The notes: generated by a model not told the origin, from the sequence alone. DNA of 64,000 nt from Bacillota bacterium (GCA_023394955.1 JAEWZY010000045.1:1-64000), one strand, 5' to 3'; counted from the first letter of the stretch, positions 25,856-34,641 are shown. Program-made: numbers and translations.

Positions 25856-26817
25856 CGCTTGCCACCTTCCTTCTCTTTTTTCAGCCTATCCATTCCGATC
25901 CCGGTAATTCTCACAAAAACTTCCTCTAAGGAAGGCCGGATTATTTTGGCTTCATACACCGTGATCCGGTGCTCCTCGAAGAATTTCATGAACGGCATGA
26001 GATTGACCGGTTCGGGGGAGTGGATTTTAACGCTGGCGTTGTTAAGGACATCAATGGTGAAACCGGGAAATTCGTTACTGAGCGCTTCTTGAAGGGACGA
26101 CGCTCCGTTTTCCAGAGCAAACTGCACGATATTTTCCTGTTGAGCTTCAGACATCAATTCGGCAATTGTACCAATTTTGATAATCCTGCCGCCGACGATA
26201 AATCCAATCCGGCGGCAAAGCCGTTCGGCTTCCTCGATGTAATGGGTGGTCAGAAAGATCGTCGTTCCTCGGGCGTTTAAGGTTGAAATTAGCCTTCGGA
26301 TCTGGCGGGCGCTCTCCACATCAATTCCGGTGGTTGGTTCATCCAGGAACAGGATCTCCGGATCATGGATCATCCCGGCGGCGATGGTCAGCTTTCGTTT
26401 CATCCCTTTTGAATAAGCCTTAAAGGGCTTTTTTCCCGTATCAGCCAGCCCGAACTCTTCCAATAACTCGCCCGTCCGCCGCTCTCGCTTCGCTTTTTCC
26501 ATTCCGTAAAGGGACGCGCAAAAGGCCAGATTCTCAAAGCCGTTCATCTCTTCATAAAGGTTGCTTTCATCCGGCACGATGCCGATTCGTTGCTGGGCCT
26601 GCTTGATATTTTTAACGCAGTCCACGCCGGATAAGGTGATTGATCCGGACGTCGGCCGAGACAACCCGGTAAGCATATTGATGGTTGAGGTTTTGCCGGC
26701 GCCGTTCGGGCCTAAAAAGCCGAAAATTTCCCCTTGTTCAAGGGTGAAATCTACATCGTTGACTGCTATAAAATCACCATATTTTTTACTTAGCTTTATA
26801 ACTTCCAAGATTATCAT
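25852..26817 (-). CDS. ABC-2 transporter ATPase
   Basis: A 321-residue ATPase with Walker A GPNGAGKTS, signature YSKGMKRKL, Walker B ILFLDEPTTGID and a C-terminal domain of the DrrA/NatA type. The frame is open up to 26901, but the upstream part lacks homology and the ATG at 26817 gives the normal start (MIILEVIKLSKKYGDF). It drives export together with the coupled permease. The ArsR-type regulator lies upstream on the same strand, 145 nt away, and may control it. Confidence 0.9.
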   Translation of the reverse strand: MIILEVIKLSKKYGDFIAVNDVDFTLEQGEIFGFLGPNGAGKTSTINMLTGLSRPTSGSITLSGVDCVKNIKQAQQRIGIVPDESNLYEEMNGFENLAFCASLYGMEKAKRERRTGELLEEFGLADTGKKPFKAYSKGMKRKLTIAAGMIHDPEILFLDEPTTGIDVESARQIRRLISTLNARGTTIFLTTHYIEEAERLCRRIGFIVGGRIIKIGTIAELMSEAQQENIVQFALENGASSLQEALSNEFPGFTIDVLNNASVKIHSPEPVNLMPFMKFFEEHRITVYEAKIIRPSLEEVFVRITGIGMDRLKKEKEGGKR

Positions 26818-26962
26818 TAGATCAGCTTCTTTCCGCTTAGAAATATAGGCATAGGACACGAGGCCCGAGTGTGTAAGCGACGCTTCGTAACCTATTTTCA
26901 TCTTTTAACGTGCCCCAGCTTAGCTGGGGTAGGCGACTACCTAAAATTGTTCACTTGGAAAG

Positions 26963-27310
26963 TCAGTAATTGCTTTGGTCCTCCTTTCCCAAGCAGTGAC
27001 ATTCGCCCGATGCGTTTTTCCGGCAATTGCCTTCAGCGTGTGGGGGTTGAGAAGCCAACGCTAAGATTTTTTCCGAGACTTTCTTGAGGGCTTCCCGGTC
27101 CACTCCATAATGGGTATAATAGCCTCTTTTTTCTCCTTTGACGGCCCCGGCTTTTCTTAATATCTGTAAATGCTGGGAAACGGCGGCTTCGGAAATCGCC
27201 AGCCGTCTGGCTAACCCGCCGACGCAAAGGTCGTGATTTAAGAGAAGGGTGATGATTTTAAAGCGGGTTTCATCAGCTAAAGCTTTAAGAACCACAATTA
27301 ATTCGTCCAT
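26963..27310 (-). CDS. ArsR/SmtB-family metal-responsive regulator
   Basis: A 115-residue winged-helix repressor. LKALADETRFKIITLLL leads into CVGGLARRLAISEAAVSQH, where the ELCVG-type Cys often binds metal or metalloid. The C terminus holds more Cys/His (HAEGNCRKNASGECHC), another possible metal site. The ATG at 27310 follows GAGGTG; the frame could also open at a TTG at 27328. A symmetric ArsR-type operator overlaps its promoter start, so autoregulation is very likely. The ABC-2 exporter downstream is a candidate target. Confidence 0.88.
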   Translation of the reverse strand: MDELIVVLKALADETRFKIITLLLNHDLCVGGLARRLAISEAAVSQHLQILRKAGAVKGEKRGYYTHYGVDREALKKVSEKILALASQPPHAEGNCRKNASGECHCLGKEDQSNY

Positions 27311-27329
27311 TTTCGGCGGACACCTCAAA

Positions 27330-27353
27330 TTAATTAAGCAAATGCTTAATTAA
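27330..27353. promoter_or_regulatory. ArsR-type operator
   Basis: TTAATTAAGCA and TGCTTAATTAA are perfect 11-base inverted halves separated by AA, the classic SmtB/ArsR arrangement. It lies directly downstream of the -10 box of the ArsR gene. Confidence 0.85.
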
Positions 27354-27382
27354 AATATATTTTATTTAAATGTTTTTGTCAA
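27354..27382 (-). promoter_or_regulatory. Promoter of the ArsR-family gene
   Basis: On the minus strand TTGACA (27382-27377) and TATATT (27359-27354) are spaced by 17 bases and abut the palindromic operator. Confidence 0.8.
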
Positions 27383-27500
27383 TGTTTTAATAGATAAAAT
27401 TCATGGAAACAAACGAGCATGGAAAAGATTGGTCGTTAAAGCGGGTTAGAGTAGTATGTTTAATTACGAAATATATATTGGTATCTATTAAGAAAATCAA

Positions 27501-27529
27501 TTGACATTTGAACATAACTGAGTTATTAT
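27501..27529 (+). promoter_or_regulatory. Promoter of the DtxR-like regulator gene
   Basis: TTGACA (27501-27506) and TATTAT (27524-27529) with a 17-base spacer. The conserved palindrome follows 6 bases later. Confidence 0.78.
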
Positions 27530-27535
27530 ATATAT

Positions 27536-27545
27536 GGCATATGCC
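27536..27545. promoter_or_regulatory. GCATATGCCC regulatory element, copy 2
   Basis: GGCATATGCC is a perfect palindrome here and is followed by CATAATT. It lies between the -10 box and the gene of a DtxR-like regulator, as expected for autoregulation by the protein that binds this element. Confidence 0.7.
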
Positions 27546-27610
27546 CATAATTAAAAAATAAGAAAATCCGATTGGTGGGCCTAAATTAAAGTATTAAGGG
27601 TGAAATTTTT

Positions 27611-28057
27611 ATGAAAAATGGAATTTCCCCATCATTGGAAGATTATCTTAAAGCGATCTTGTTTTTAAAAGAAGAGAATGACATTATCCGGGTTACCGAT
27701 TTAGCAAAAAAACTTCGAGTAGCTAAGTCCAGCGTAAATCAGGCAGTAACCAAACTTTTAGAACTGAAACTGATAACCCATGAACGGTACGGCCCGTTGG
27801 AGTTAACTCCTTTAGGAAGACGGCAAGCTCAGAAAATTAAAGAGAGGCATCAGCTTTTACAATGCTTTTTTAATGAAATATTAGGGGTTGACCGACGGAT
27901 TGCCGAAAAAGACGCATGTAATATCGAACATTATATTAGCTCGGATACTTTGGATAAGTTGGTTGACTTCTTGGCTTCATTGACCTATTCGGTGCCATTT
28001 CAAAGAAAGGAAGGGATGTTATGTCAAGACAAAATCATCAATTACTCACCAAATTAG
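27611..28057 (+). CDS. DtxR/MntR-like metal-dependent regulator 1
   Basis: A 148-residue protein. SLEDYLKAILFLKEENDIIR and VTDLAKKLRVAKSSVNQAVT give the DtxR-type winged helix. LTPLGRRQAQKIKERHQLLQ and CNIEHYISSDTLDKL give the dimerisation helices, with Glu, His and Cys residues at metal-site positions. It lacks the C-terminal SH3-like domain of DtxR, like MntR. The GCATATGCCC palindrome in its own promoter makes it the prime candidate to bind that element. It overlaps the next gene by 37 nt. Confidence 0.82.
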   Translation: MKNGISPSLEDYLKAILFLKEENDIIRVTDLAKKLRVAKSSVNQAVTKLLELKLITHERYGPLELTPLGRRQAQKIKERHQLLQCFFNEILGVDRRIAEKDACNIEHYISSDTLDKLVDFLASLTYSVPFQRKEGMLCQDKIINYSPN

Positions 28058-28551
28058 GGTCTCCAGAGGACTATTTTCGCTTCATTGCAGACATGGCCAA
28101 ACGCTGGTTGGCCCATGACGGTCTTTGGTTCCAGGCTGTTGAGAAAGAGTACGGCATGGAAGCAGCCATTAAAATGGACGCCGCCGCCTGGGAGAAGTTT
28201 ACGGTATTGGAGGCCGAACGGATTAAAAAGTTTTTTAGCCTGCCGGAGAACGGCGGTATCTCGGTCTTAAAAGAAGCCCTTGGGCTCAGATTGTACGCTT
28301 TCCTAAACGAACAAGAGATTATCGATGTGGACCCCAATCGAATTATTTTTCGAATGAACGATTGCCGGGTCCAGTCGGCGCGTAAAAGAAAGGATTTGCC
28401 CGATTTCCCTTGTAAATCTGTGGGTCTGGTGGAGTATGCCGGTTTTGCTCAAACGATTGACCCTCGGATCAAGACTCGCTGCATCGCTTGCCCTCCGGAT
28501 GAACATCCGGAAGAGTATTATTGCGCTTGGGAGTTTTGGATTGAAAATTGA
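28021..28551 (+). CDS. DUF6125-like cytosolic protein with Cys residues
   Basis: A 176-residue soluble protein. The N-terminal half has AKRWLAHDGLWFQAVEKEYG and AIKMDAAAWEKFTVLEAERI, as in the DUF6125-like family found in anaerobes. The C-terminal half has NDCRVQSARKRKDLPDFPC, then TRCIACPPDEHPEEYYCAWE, with several Cys that could bind a metal or cluster. Function is not known. It overlaps the DtxR-like gene and would be co-transcribed with it under the GCATATGCCC element. Confidence 0.65.
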   Translation: MSRQNHQLLTKLGSPEDYFRFIADMAKRWLAHDGLWFQAVEKEYGMEAAIKMDAAAWEKFTVLEAERIKKFFSLPENGGISVLKEALGLRLYAFLNEQEIIDVDPNRIIFRMNDCRVQSARKRKDLPDFPCKSVGLVEYAGFAQTIDPRIKTRCIACPPDEHPEEYYCAWEFWIEN

Positions 28552-28678
28552 TCCGAATTGACACTAAAGAGAGGGCTCGGCGGAACTAATTCATTTAGCG
28601 AATTATAGGGTGTTAGAGATTTATGATGAGAAAGTTCTGGTTTATTCATTAATCATCCGGACTTTCCCGCCAATTAAC

Positions 28679-28740
28679 GACATATGCTCATAAAGCTGCT
28701 GGGCTTAAGAAGGTTACGATTTGTTTAAATCGTAACCTTC
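28679..28740. repeat. Variant GCATATGC element and a strong hairpin
   Basis: GACATATGCTCATAAA (28679-28694) differs by one base from the GACATATGCCC form of the shared element. GAAGGTTACGATTT (28709-28722) and AAATCGTAACCTTC (28727-28740) form a perfect 14-bp stem with a 4-base loop and no T-run, so it may end or stabilise the upstream transcript. Confidence 0.5.
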
Positions 28741-28841
28741 TCGCTTCGGTTAGCAGGAATAACCAAAATGTTTCCAGAATACCAGTAACACAAGAATGAA
28801 ATTAGTAACACTACTTAGATTATCCTTAAGGAGCAGCTGCT

Positions 28842-29459
28842 ATGAGTCAAACCATCGATTATGAACGGACTTTATTCTTTGATAATCTCTCCCTAACTTG
28901 GGATTCTTCAGGGCCTTCACCCGCCGCCGCCAAGGTCGGGTCTTTCCTCGCAAAGCTTGACTTGGCGCCGGGTGGTGTTATCCTTGACGTAGGGACTGGA
29001 ACCGGGATGATGGTGCCCTACTTATTCGAACTGGAGCCGGAAACAGTGATCGCCTTGGATTTGTCCGCAGGAATGCTCTCCAAGTTGCGTGAGAAGTTTG
29101 CCGGGCGGTATCAGGACCGACTCCTGATGTATCAAGGGGATGTCCATTGCCTGACGCTACCCGATGGAACCATTGACGCCGCTGTCTGTAATGGGGTTTA
29201 TCCCCATTTTAACGATAAACCGAAAGCCCTAGCCGAGCTTTACCGGGTCTTAAAACCGGAAGGAATTTTAGCTATCAATCATTTTGCCGGTAAAACTTTG
29301 ATCAATCAAATTCATGGCGCGGCCTCTCATCCGTTAATCCGGGAGGATTTACTGGAGCCCGTGGCGGAGTTGGCCCTTCAGGTTCACAGGGCAGGTTTCA
29401 AAGTCCTGGAGGTGGCGGATAACGAGACTGAATATTATTTGATCGCGCAAAAGGTTTGA
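28842..29459 (+). CDS. Class I SAM-dependent methyltransferase
   Basis: A 205-residue methyltransferase. GGVILDVGTGTGMMVPYLFE near residue 44 is the SAM-binding loop; VIALDLSAGMLSKL supplies the acidic ribose-binding residue, and AVCNGVYPHFNDKPKALAEL near 125 is the usual motif of the UbiE-like group. The substrate is unknown. It leads a metal ABC transporter operon, with its stop 1 nt before the ATPase start, so it may modify a metal chelator or metabolite linked to metal supply; that is inference from position. Confidence 0.8.
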   Translation: MSQTIDYERTLFFDNLSLTWDSSGPSPAAAKVGSFLAKLDLAPGGVILDVGTGTGMMVPYLFELEPETVIALDLSAGMLSKLREKFAGRYQDRLLMYQGDVHCLTLPDGTIDAAVCNGVYPHFNDKPKALAELYRVLKPEGILAINHFAGKTLINQIHGAASHPLIREDLLEPVAELALQVHRAGFKVLEVADNETEYYLIAQKV

Positions 29460-29460
29460 A

Positions 29461-30159
29461 ATGGCGGAACAATCAGTAATTGAAATTAGCGGTTTAACCG
29501 TTGGATATAACCGCGGCCCCGTGTTGCGGGGCATAAACCTTCAAGTGAATCAGGGTGAGGCGGTGGGGATCGCCGGCCCCAATGGGGCCGGTAAAACCAC
29601 TCTTTTCAAGGTGATGCTGGGTTTGATTCCGGTGAAGCAAGGCCGGGTCAGTCTCCTGGGACGGGAACTGAACACCGGGCCGGATCGGGCTTGGGTCCGG
29701 CGGGAGATTGGGTATGTGCCGCAACAAACCTTACCCGGAAAGTTGCCGGTTTTAGTTCATGACGCTGTCTTGATGGGAAGATGGGGGAAGGGATATGGCT
29801 TTTTTCATAAACCGCGTCCTTCCGATCATGAACTGGTCAGCGCCACCCTGAAACGGATGGGCTTGGCGGACCGGGAATGGCAAGATTGCCGGAACCTCTC
29901 CGGAGGTGAGCAGCAAAAAGTCTCCATCGCCCGGGCCTTAGTCCGGCAAGCGGCCATCCTGTTACTGGATGAACCCACTACTTACCTGGACCGTGATTTT
30001 CAAACCGAGATTCTGGAATTGTTGAAGGAGATCCGGAAGGAAGGCCGGTTGACGATGGTCACTATCAGCCATGATCCGGCCCATTTAGCGGCGGTCTCTG
30101 ACCGGCTCTTGCAACTGGACCATGGTTTCCTAAAGGTGATAAAAGATGAATCTGATTGA
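29461..30159 (+). CDS. Metal ABC transporter ATPase, second system
   Basis: A 232-residue ATPase with Walker A GPNGAGKTT, signature LSGGEQQKV, Walker B ILLLDEPTTYLD and switch ISHDPAHL. It is of the ZnuC/MntA type and works with the permease and binding protein that follow. It overlaps the permease start by 14 nt. Manganese, zinc or another divalent metal is the likely cargo; the methyltransferase partner is unusual. Confidence 0.9.
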   Translation: MAEQSVIEISGLTVGYNRGPVLRGINLQVNQGEAVGIAGPNGAGKTTLFKVMLGLIPVKQGRVSLLGRELNTGPDRAWVRREIGYVPQQTLPGKLPVLVHDAVLMGRWGKGYGFFHKPRPSDHELVSATLKRMGLADREWQDCRNLSGGEQQKVSIARALVRQAAILLLDEPTTYLDRDFQTEILELLKEIRKEGRLTMVTISHDPAHLAAVSDRLLQLDHGFLKVIKDESD

Positions 30160-30976
30160 GTTTCTGAAAGTACCCCTCTTTCAAAAGGCTTTCTTAGGGG
30201 CGTTCCTCTCCGGCGCCGGACTTTCCCTCCTCGGAGTGGTGATCATCAATCTGAATTTAACCACGATCCGCTTTGCCTTAATGCATATTGCTTTACTAGG
30301 AGCGGCCTTGGGAATGGTCTGCGGCTTTCCGCCGCTGGCCGGGGCGATGGCGGGGATCCTGGCGGCCTCGATTCTACTGGGCCCGGCTGGGGACTACCTG
30401 AAGATGGATACCGGCGTCAGCGGGGCGCTTTTCATGACGGGTTCCCTCGGTTTAGCTTTTCTCTTTTTTTATAAAGCGGGAGTCCCGGCCATGGATGCCT
30501 TCGCCTTGTTCACCGGGAATATTTTGGCGCTTCAAAACAGCGATCTCTGGGCTATTGGCGGTTTGGCCGGAATGATCATTCTCGTTTTTACCTTTTTTTA
30601 CCGGGAGATCCAAATGGTCCTCTATAATCCTGATTTGGCCGAGAGTCTGGGAGCGCCGGTCCGCTTCATCCGGAACGGGCTGCTGTTGTTGACTGGTTTG
30701 GCCATTGGAGTCAATATCCGGATGGTAGGGGCCTTATTGATCGATGCGGCGGTATTGCTCCCCGCCGTGGCGGCGCTGGCGGTGGCCCGGAGTTTAAAAG
30801 AGGCTTTGGTCTGGTCGGCGGCTTTCGGGATAATTTCGCAAGTCGGGGGACTGTTGGTTTCGATGGTTTGGGATCTGCCCAGCGGAGCCAGTATTACTAT
30901 GGCCGCGGTGGTGTTGGTATGCTTGGCCGGCATTTTCAGCCGGATTTATCAAAGGGATCGAAAGGGGTATGCATGA
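30146..30976 (+). CDS. Metal ABC transporter permease, second system
   Basis: A 276-residue ZnuB-family permease with about eight helices. FLSGAGLSLLGVVIINLNLTT near residue 18 and the GALLIDAAVLLPAVAALAVA segment near 194 are typical. It ends with ATGA overlapping the binding-protein start. GC content here seems higher than in the neighbouring transporter operons, which may mean a separate origin. Confidence 0.9.
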   Translation: MNLIEFLKVPLFQKAFLGAFLSGAGLSLLGVVIINLNLTTIRFALMHIALLGAALGMVCGFPPLAGAMAGILAASILLGPAGDYLKMDTGVSGALFMTGSLGLAFLFFYKAGVPAMDAFALFTGNILALQNSDLWAIGGLAGMIILVFTFFYREIQMVLYNPDLAESLGAPVRFIRNGLLLLTGLAIGVNIRMVGALLIDAAVLLPAVAALAVARSLKEALVWSAAFGIISQVGGLLVSMVWDLPSGASITMAAVVLVCLAGIFSRIYQRDRKGYA

Positions 30977-31752
30977 TGATTCTAAAAAGAGAAAGATTCT
31001 TACTTAAACTAGTTTTATTTGCCTTTATTGCCGTTTCGGCAATCGTGAGAACCATAGGGCCAGCCGCTTGTCTGGCCGAATCGAAAGTGGTGGTGGTCGC
31101 TTCCACCGGTTGGACCGGGGCCATCGCCCGGGCAGCCGGGGCCGATGAAGTCCGGGTGTTGGCTCCGCTGGAACTGAAACATCCGCCGGAGTATGACTAC
31201 CGTCCGGCGGACATCGCCAAGTTGGGCGAGGCCACGGCGGTAGTTTATGCCGGTTATGAACCTTTCATGAAAAAACTGTTGGAGGCTGCCGGTTACCCGG
31301 AGTCGAAAACAGTCAAAGTGACGACGACCAATACCCCGGATAATTTAAAACAGCAAGCACGGCTGCTAGCGGAGAAGCTGGGAACTCAGAAGAAGGAAGC
31401 CGAGTGGGAAGTCCGGTTTGAGCAAGTGACGGCGGAGCTTTTAAAAAGCGCGGCTGCCAAAAACGCCGCTCAAACCAAGGTCCTGGTCCAGCAGCACCAA
31501 CAGCCTTTCGTGAAATGGCTGGGTTATGATATCGTCGGCGTCTTTAGCGCCGGAGAGTTAACCCCGGCCAAGGTGATGGAATACGCCAACCTCAAGCCGG
31601 ATTTGGTGATCGATAATTATCATAATCCCCAAGGGAAGCCTATTGTGGAAGTGACGAAATGCAAGTATGTGGAGTTGATTAACTTTCCTTCAGTGAAAGC
31701 CCCCGCCTTGATCGATTTATTTCAGGAGAATGCGGGACGGTTGGGGCTGTAA
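30973..31752 (+). CDS. Metal ABC transporter substrate-binding protein, second system
   Basis: A 259-residue receptor with a signal peptide ending near CLAES (residue 36). The mature part has VVVVASTGWTGAIARAAGAD, LELKHPPEYDYRPADIAKLG with a metal His, LVQQHQQPFVKWLGYDIVG with a second His, and VIDNYHNPQGKPIVEV with a third. It lacks the His-rich loop of the ZnuA at 13807, so it may serve another metal or a different affinity range. The ATG at 30973 overlaps the permease stop; the open frame reaches 30868. Confidence 0.85.
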   Translation: MMILKRERFLLKLVLFAFIAVSAIVRTIGPAACLAESKVVVVASTGWTGAIARAAGADEVRVLAPLELKHPPEYDYRPADIAKLGEATAVVYAGYEPFMKKLLEAAGYPESKTVKVTTTNTPDNLKQQARLLAEKLGTQKKEAEWEVRFEQVTAELLKSAAAKNAAQTKVLVQQHQQPFVKWLGYDIVGVFSAGELTPAKVMEYANLKPDLVIDNYHNPQGKPIVEVTKCKYVELINFPSVKAPALIDLFQENAGRLGL

Positions 31753-31812
31753 CCAAAATATAATTACGTCGTTACGGCTTATGATCTCCTTTGAACGTAG
31801 ATTGGGTCCGGG

Positions 31813-31848
31813 AAAAAACCGGCTGTCTGTGATGGCGGCCGGTTTTAA
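31813..31848. terminator. Bidirectional terminator between convergent operons
   Basis: AAAACCGGC (31815-31823) and GCCGGTTTT (31838-31846) form a 9-bp stem with A-rich and T-rich flanks on both sides. It can end the metal ABC operon (+) and the metE-QueF operon (-). Confidence 0.7.
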
Positions 31849-31872
31849 ATATTTTAAAATCATTGCTGGTTA

Positions 31873-32310
31873 TTACATGACTACTTCCCATGAATCCTCA
31901 AGCATGAGCCAATCCTTGTATTTTTCTTCGCCGCCCCGGGCTTTCCAATCCGAGTCGATGGTCAGCTTGGAACTGATACCGCCGCGCGGATTGCAAACCA
32001 TGATCATCCGAAGGCGGTCCGGTTCATAGACTTGCATTAAATGATCGTAAACTATATTGATCAACCGTTCATAAGAAACTACAATATTTCGCAGTTGATA
32101 GATATATTGTTTGAGGGATTTGAGTTCAATCACTTTATCTTTTGGGTAAAACGCCAGATAGATGGTGGCAAAATCCGGCTGTTCGCGGACACCTAAAAAA
32201 GTGCATTCCGGAATCTTGATCTTGACTTCATAGGCATCTTTGGTTGGATTAGGGATTGATTTTAAAATATTTAAATCAATATCTTGGTAAGTTTTTATTT
32301 GTTTTTTCAT
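31873..32310 (-). CDS. QueF-like T-fold protein lacking the catalytic Cys
   Basis: A 145-residue protein similar to preQ0 reductase QueF: QPDFATIY, VIELKSLKQYIYQLRN, VYDHLMQVYEPDRL and CNPRGGISS all align. In QueF the nitrile-attacking Cys lies in LCPKTGQPDF; here the stretch reads CTFLGVREQPDF, so the catalytic Cys is gone, while the Asp of QPDF remains. The FHE motif is changed to SYE. It may be non-catalytic or have another chemistry. The ATG at 32310 overlaps the metE stop as ATGA. It lies under the same B12 riboswitch as metE. Confidence 0.8.
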   Translation of the reverse strand: MKKQIKTYQDIDLNILKSIPNPTKDAYEVKIKIPECTFLGVREQPDFATIYLAFYPKDKVIELKSLKQYIYQLRNIVVSYERLINIVYDHLMQVYEPDRLRMIMVCNPRGGISSKLTIDSDWKARGGEEKYKDWLMLEDSWEVVM

Positions 32311-34619
32311 TTGATTAGCTCCGTTTTCAGCGCCAATTCTTCCCGCAATTCTTGGACGGCTGCCACCATGTTTTGAAGGCTGGGCGTGGTCTCCTCCATT
32401 CTTCTGGTTTTTAAGCCGCAATCAGGATTGACCCACAACTTCCGGAGATCGATCTTGTGCAGCAGCTTGGTGATAATTTTTTTTATTTCGTCTTTCTCCG
32501 GTATCCGGGGCGAATGAATGTCATAAACGCCGGGGCCGGTCTCCATCGGGAAACCGTTGCTTTTCAAGGCGTCTAGAATCGAAAGATCGGAACGGGCTGC
32601 TTCAAAGGTGAAAACATCGGCGTCTAAACCCGCAATCTCTTTGATAATCGCTTCAAATTCACTGTAGCACATGTGGGTGTGAATCTGAGTCTCCGGCCGC
32701 ACTGCCGCGTGGGTCAAGCGGAAAGCGCGGATCGCCCAATCGAAATAACCGTCCCGTTCCGACTCGCGTAATGGCAATTTTTCGCGGAAAGCGGCTTCAT
32801 CAATCTGAATGATCCGGATTCCCGCAGCCTCCAGATCCATGACTTCCGCCTTGACAGCCAGTCCGATCTGGTAGGCGATCTCCCGTAGGGACAGATCTTC
32901 TCTGGGAAAGGACCAGTTCAGAATGGTCACCGGGCCGGTCAACATTCCCTTTACCGGTCTTGAGGTCAAACTCTGGGCGTAGTTAATGGTTTCAACGGTA
33001 ATCGGCTCCGCCCGGCGGACGTCGCCGAAGATGACCGGGGGTTTGACACAGCGGGTCCCGTAGGACTGCACCCAGCCGTTTTCAGTAAAGAGAAAGCCGG
33101 ACAAGTTTTCGCCGAAATACTCCACCATATCGTTACGTTCATACTCGCCGTGGACCAGGATATCCAGGCCGATCTCCTCTTGCAGACGGATGACGGCTGC
33201 AATATTTTTTCGGATGGCCGCCTCATATTGAACGGCGCTAATCATTCCCTCCCGGTAAGAGCGGCGCAGTTTCCGGATCTCTGCTGTCTGTGGAAAGGAG
33301 CCGATGGTGGTGGCGGGCAGGAGCGGCAGGTTGAGCCGGGCGCTCTGGATCGCGTGACGTTCCGGAAAGGAAGGTTTTCTGGTAAAGTCAGTTTCAGTTA
33401 GCCTGGCGACTTGTTCCCGGATTTCCGGAAGGCGGTTGGCGTCATCTTGCCTTTTGGCTGAAACCAGCGCGGTATTGGCGAGGAACTGTGAGTCTTTCCG
33501 GTATTCGTCACTGTTCCAAAGTAGAGCGATGACCCGTAATTCTTCCAGTTTTTCTTCGGCAAAGGCCAGGTGTTTCCGATGTTCGGGCTCCAGACGCTTC
33601 TCAAACTTCAGCGAATAGGGGAGGTGCAATAAGGAGCAAGATGTGCTTAACACGATTCGTTCCTGCTCCACCTGTCCGGCCAGTTGCTTCAGCGCCCCCA
33701 GAGTAGCTTGGTAATCATTGATCCAGATATTTTTACCATTGACCAAACCGGCAAAGAGCAGTTTGGCGGGAGGAAAACCATGGAGGGCGATTAGATCGAG
33801 GTTCCGTCCGCCTTCGACGAAGTCAAGGCCGACCCCGTCGAAATCCAGCTCCATTACTTGTTGATAAACATCGCGGAGATCGCCGAAATAGGTTTGGAGC
33901 AAAATACGGAGATTTTCTTTATGGGGCAGGAGTTTCCGGTAGATCGTTTCAAACAGATTGATCTCCTCCGGTGTTAAATCGGTGACCAAGGCCGGTTCCT
34001 CCAGTTGGACCCATTGAGCGTCCAACGTATTGAATCGGGCTAAAATCTCCCGGTAAATTCCGGTCACGGCCTCGGCATAATCAAAGCTTCGTTTCCGTCC
34101 GGACTCGACTCTGGCCAATTTTAAAAAGGTGAATGGTCCGATTAGCGCTGGTTTGGTTTTGATTTCCAAGGCCAGAGCCTCCCGGTATTCGGTGAAGGGC
34201 TTTTCCCCGTTGAGTTTTAACTCCATGCCTTCTTCCAATGAGGGTACGAGATAATGGTAATTGGTATTGAACCATTTTTTCAACGGCAGCGCTTTGACAT
34301 CCCGGTTATCTTCCTGATAGCCCTTGGCCATGGCGAAATAAGTGTCCAACTGGTCCAGGCCAAGGCGGCGGTAACGTTCGGGAACGGCATTCAGTAAAAA
34401 GGCCGTATCCAACATGGTGTCATAGAATGAAAAGTCATTGGAGGGAATAAAACCGATCCAGTGTTCCCGTTGGCACAGCCAATGCCGGGTCCTGAGCCCA
34501 GCCGCGTTTTTTTGAAGCTCCGCGGCGGAGAGCTTGCCGGCGAAATAACTTTCAGTCCATTTTTTCAGTTCCCGTTGGGCTCCGATTCGGGGGTAGCCGA
34601 TTACGGAAAGTTTTGACAT
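32307..34619 (-). CDS. metE: Cobalamin-independent methionine synthase
   Basis: A 770-residue MetE that methylates homocysteine with methyl-tetrahydrofolate without B12. The N-terminal half has IGYPRIGAQRELKKWTESY. The catalytic half has LPATTIGSFPQTAEIRKLR near residue 444, HGEYERNDMVEYFGENL near 488, IQIDEAAFRE near 608, THMCYSEF with zinc His and Cys near 648, and NPDCGLKTR near 737 with the last zinc Cys. The start follows GGAG. A cobalamin riboswitch and terminator precede it, so it is turned off when B12 is abundant, implying a B12-dependent MetH or equivalent elsewhere. Confidence 0.96.
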   Translation of the reverse strand: MSKLSVIGYPRIGAQRELKKWTESYFAGKLSAAELQKNAAGLRTRHWLCQREHWIGFIPSNDFSFYDTMLDTAFLLNAVPERYRRLGLDQLDTYFAMAKGYQEDNRDVKALPLKKWFNTNYHYLVPSLEEGMELKLNGEKPFTEYREALALEIKTKPALIGPFTFLKLARVESGRKRSFDYAEAVTGIYREILARFNTLDAQWVQLEEPALVTDLTPEEINLFETIYRKLLPHKENLRILLQTYFGDLRDVYQQVMELDFDGVGLDFVEGGRNLDLIALHGFPPAKLLFAGLVNGKNIWINDYQATLGALKQLAGQVEQERIVLSTSCSLLHLPYSLKFEKRLEPEHRKHLAFAEEKLEELRVIALLWNSDEYRKDSQFLANTALVSAKRQDDANRLPEIREQVARLTETDFTRKPSFPERHAIQSARLNLPLLPATTIGSFPQTAEIRKLRRSYREGMISAVQYEAAIRKNIAAVIRLQEEIGLDILVHGEYERNDMVEYFGENLSGFLFTENGWVQSYGTRCVKPPVIFGDVRRAEPITVETINYAQSLTSRPVKGMLTGPVTILNWSFPREDLSLREIAYQIGLAVKAEVMDLEAAGIRIIQIDEAAFREKLPLRESERDGYFDWAIRAFRLTHAAVRPETQIHTHMCYSEFEAIIKEIAGLDADVFTFEAARSDLSILDALKSNGFPMETGPGVYDIHSPRIPEKDEIKKIITKLLHKIDLRKLWVNPDCGLKTRRMEETTPSLQNMVAAVQELREELALKTELIK

Positions 34620-34641
34620 AATATTAGTCTCCTTTTTTTAA

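Noticed and set aside
28709..28740. Strong hairpin considered as a terminator
   Set aside because: No T-run on either side; recorded as an inverted repeat instead.
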